Notes under the pieces: generated by a model
What the model was told of the DNA's origin: nothing
Database searches by the model: none
The model's input: the letters and a program-made list of their open reading frames with translations, nothing else
Made by a program: the position numbers and the translations under genes
Shown here: positions 63,256 to 63,345 of the stretch, in pieces
How the letters are laid out: each line of letters starts with the position of its first letter
Numbering within the stretch: the stretch's first letter is position 1
Origin: Rhizobacter sp.
Lineage (GTDB): Bacteria > Pseudomonadota > Gammaproteobacteria > Burkholderiales > Burkholderiaceae_C
Reading direction: 5' to 3'
NCBI GenBank assembly: GCA_025350965.1
Contig: JANXWV010000052.1
Location: 1 to 63,345, forward strand
Length of the DNA stretch: 63,345 nt

Positions 63256-63345
63256 ATGCCCGACGCAGGCCCGTTCTTCACGCTGTTCGACACGCCCATC
63301 GGCGCCTGCGGCCTGGTGTGGGCCGGGCGCGGCCTGATCGGCGTG
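63256..63345 (+). CDS. ogt: Methylated-DNA-protein-cysteine methyltransferase, 5' part (cut by window end)
   Basis: The first 30 codons of a gene running off the window, encoding MPDAGPFFTLFDTPIGACGL, then VWAGRGLIGV. The TPIGACGLVWAGRGLIGV block is the N-terminal beta-strand pair of Ogt/Ada-C type O6-alkylguanine DNA methyltransferases. The active-site PCHR motif would be beyond the edge, so this is a homology call on a short piece. It is divergent from the methyltransferase gene. Confidence 0.55.
   Translation, partial: MPDAGPFFTLFDTPIGACGLVWAGRGLIGV

Overview
The window is high-GC bacterial DNA (roughly two thirds G+C by eye, strongly biased third codon positions). The gene set points to a betaproteobacterium of the order Burkholderiales, probably the Rubrivivax/Methylibium/Rhizobacter neighbourhood: Bug-type and TAXI-type solute receptors, cysTWA followed by a CysB-type regulator, soxYZ, a ProQ/FinO protein, a Suv3-like helicase and a DedA-rhodanese fusion. 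This placement is inference from gene content. I see no rRNA, tRNA, CRISPR array or insertion sequence. Most of the window is chromosomal housekeeping and transport. Accessory features are a restriction-modification island with a phase-variation-like repeat beside it and a truncated PIN-toxin remnant.

Layout. 1-7.7 kb: two paralogous peptide receptors facing a YejB-YejE-YejF type ABC transporter. 7.9-10.8 kb: a CaiB/Amacr-type enzyme, a poorly resolved stretch, and a Bug receptor with a structured leader. 10.9-14.7 kb: a surface glycolipid cluster (ArnT-like transferase and GtrA flippase, converging on a GT2 transferase and a ChbG/HpnK deacetylase). 14.7-17.0 kb: an (GGCGT)11 repeat, a restriction endonuclease and a C5-cytosine methyltransferase at visibly lower GC, with a LexA-like box upstream. 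17-21.3 kb: acyl-CoA ligase, vapC remnant, excalibur protein, soxZ, soxY, HDOD protein. 21.4-26.3 kb: TPR-GGDEF protein, two-component pair, ECF-like sigma factor. 26.4-36 kb: sulfur uptake (cysB, cysA, cysW, cysT, DedA-rhodanese, and sbp further on), interrupted by glutaminase, isocitrate dehydrogenase and an RlmN/Cfr-family enzyme.

35.8-45.3 kb: SEC-C protein, phosphoesterase, TetR regulator, a small membrane protein, TPR lipoprotein-like secreted protein, YegD-like Hsp70, aromatic aminotransferase, glutathione peroxidase, receiver-only regulator, LplT and alanine racemase. 45.4-50.6 kb: a TAXI-TRAP transporter and a second TPR-GGDEF protein. 50.7-54.1 kb: an RNA-centred group (ArfB, ProQ/FinO protein, Suv3-like helicase). 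54.2-59 kb: cupin, fatty acid desaturase, radA, a membrane protein, an ornithine-cyclodeaminase-like enzyme and a MaoC-like dehydratase. 59-63.3 kb: a membrane Ser/Thr kinase translationally coupled to an OmpA-domain lipoprotein, a methyltransferase, and the start of an ogt-like gene cut by the window edge.

The most interesting points are: the methyltransferase-endonuclease operon with a CTGT-N8-ACAG box at its promoter, a helix-turn-helix-like C-terminal tail on the methylase, and a pentanucleotide repeat that could switch the downstream glycosyltransferase; hairpins that cover the ribosome binding regions of soxY and the ArnT-like gene; the kinase/OmpA lipoprotein pair; and a perfect 16-bp palindrome before the TAXI-TRAP operon.
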